62,033 nt of DNA from Oligoflexus sp. (GTDB lineage: Bacteria > Bdellovibrionota_B > Oligoflexia > Oligoflexales > Oligoflexaceae): positions 1-62,033 of the forward strand of contig NZ_DASTAT010000042.1 of assembly GCF_035712445.1 (NCBI RefSeq), given 5' to 3'. The notes under the pieces were generated by a model. That model saw only the letters and a program-made list of their open reading frames with translations, did no database searches and was not told where the DNA came from. The stretch's first letter is position 1. Every line of letters starts with the position of its first letter. Below, piece by piece: positions 61,596 through 62,033 of this stretch. The position numbers and the translations under genes were made by a program.

Positions 61596-61874
61596 ATGCT
61601 TAAGTTATGCGTATTTTCATGTGCAATGATGGCTGCGGGCCTGAGTTCGCTGGCCTTCCGTGCATCTGCGCAACCGGTGCCCCTGGACGATCTCAAAGTC
61701 GTTCATGAAACTGCTGACGCTAAAAAAGATGCTCAAAAGCCCGATACTCAAAACCCCGATGCTCAAAAGCCCGATGATCCAAAGCCCGATGAACCTGATC
61801 GTTATTACGGTGGTTACTACGGCGGCTATGGCTACGGTAGTTACCACGGTGCCTACTACGGATGGTATGGTTAA
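61596..61874 (+). CDS. Small secreted protein with repeat linker and Gly/Tyr-rich tail
   Basis: A 92-residue exported protein: signal peptide FSCAMMAAGLSSLAFRASA, then a degenerate repeat of the type DAQKPDTQNP, DAQKPDDPKP, and a tail rich in Gly and Tyr (YYGGYYGGYGYG). TAGGAG lies about eight bases before ATG 61596, so the longer frame from 61569 is rejected. The tail composition suggests a surface or matrix protein with low-complexity structure. No family recognised. Confidence 0.65.
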   Translation: MLKLCVFSCAMMAAGLSSLAFRASAQPVPLDDLKVVHETADAKKDAQKPDTQNPDAQKPDDPKPDEPDRYYGGYYGGYGYGSYHGAYYGWYG

Positions 61875-61892
61875 GGAACTCGATTGAGTTCC
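61875..61892 (+). terminator. Hairpin after the Gly/Tyr-rich protein gene
   Basis: GGAACTC (61875-61881) and GAGTTCC (61886-61892) form a 7-bp stem with a GATT loop, starting directly after the stop codon. It is followed by CTCAAGTTTGG, not a T-run, so terminator activity is likely but not certain. Confidence 0.5.
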
Positions 61893-61991
61893 CTCAAGTT
61901 TGGACAAAAAAATACTCATTTCCACAAAATAAATAGACCTTCCAAGAACCTGGCCTAAAGTGAGATTACGACAAAACACTTGGTGGCTGGC

Positions 61992-62033
61992 ATGGAAGGT
62001 CTACTCACAGTACTTCTAAACCTAATCGCTCCC
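61992..62033 (+). CDS. Start of an unidentified gene, cut by the window edge
   Basis: ATG 61992 opens a frame MEGLLTVLLNLIAP that runs off the window. Its first codons lie inside the right arm of an inverted repeat (TAGACCTTCCA at 61934-61944, TGGAAGGTCTA at 61993-62003). No Shine-Dalgarno is clear. It might be the first codons of a mobile-element gene, but the product cannot be named. Confidence 0.3.
   Translation, partial: MEGLLTVLLNLIAP

Overview
The window reads as a chromosomal segment from a free-living, predatory or environmental Gram-negative bacterium. It has many lipoprotein signal peptides, outer-membrane beta-barrel-like proteins, a GspG pseudopilin, CreBCD, a chemosensory cluster and bacterial tRNAs, with a moderately high G+C content. 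The gene mix (many orphan lipoproteins, chemosensory and hybrid kinases, HtpX, FtsK) resembles deltaproteobacteria-like or Oligoflexia/Bdellovibrionota genomes. That placement is an impression from gene style, not a measured phylogeny.

Left accessory region (1-5.1 kb): a decayed IS1380-like transposase, a HipB/HipA toxin-antitoxin pair with an operator-like repeat region, and two divergent DUF4143-type AAA+ ATPase genes. One ATPase is intact and one is broken; between them lie two tandem perfect palindromes. From 5.1 to 13 kb the window becomes housekeeping-like: a J-domain protein, an ArsR/SRPBCC operon with two matching operator palindromes, two tRNA-Ser genes, htpX, a BamC-like lipoprotein and malate dehydrogenase. 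It also carries a pair of perfect DnaA boxes and a 43-bp tandem repeat.

13-20 kb: a metallo-beta-lactamase-like protein without its metal ligands and a trypsin-like lipoprotein are separated by a third DUF4143 ATPase. The ATPase is flanked by diverged copies of the original junction between the two neighbouring genes, the scar of an old insertion with duplication. ftsK, an alpha/beta hydrolase and two glycosyltransferases follow. 23-32 kb holds a thioredoxin-fold DUF255 protein, a cupin, and a tight four-gene operon: LVIVD-repeat lipoprotein, CHASE2-cyclase-PilZ protein, outer-membrane-like protein and small lipoprotein. A metallophosphoesterase/beta-barrel pair lies on the other strand.

32-45 kb is a signalling region. 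CheA without a phosphoacceptor P1 domain, CheW, a methyl-accepting protein and a one-polypeptide CheR-CheB fusion form one operon. It is followed by an OmpA-family protein, then by a translationally coupled phosphorelay (GAF/PAS histidine kinase, Rcp1-like receiver, hybrid kinase). 45-57 kb is a mixture of single metabolic and envelope genes (amidohydrolase, Kelch lipoprotein, GH43, serine hydrolase, acetyltransferase, cupin, pseudopilin, GNAT, Bcr-type efflux). 57.5-61 kb is creB-creC-creD with a perfect cre-tag between creC and creD. The right edge has a small Gly/Tyr-rich secreted protein and the start of an unidentified gene overlapped by one arm of an inverted repeat.
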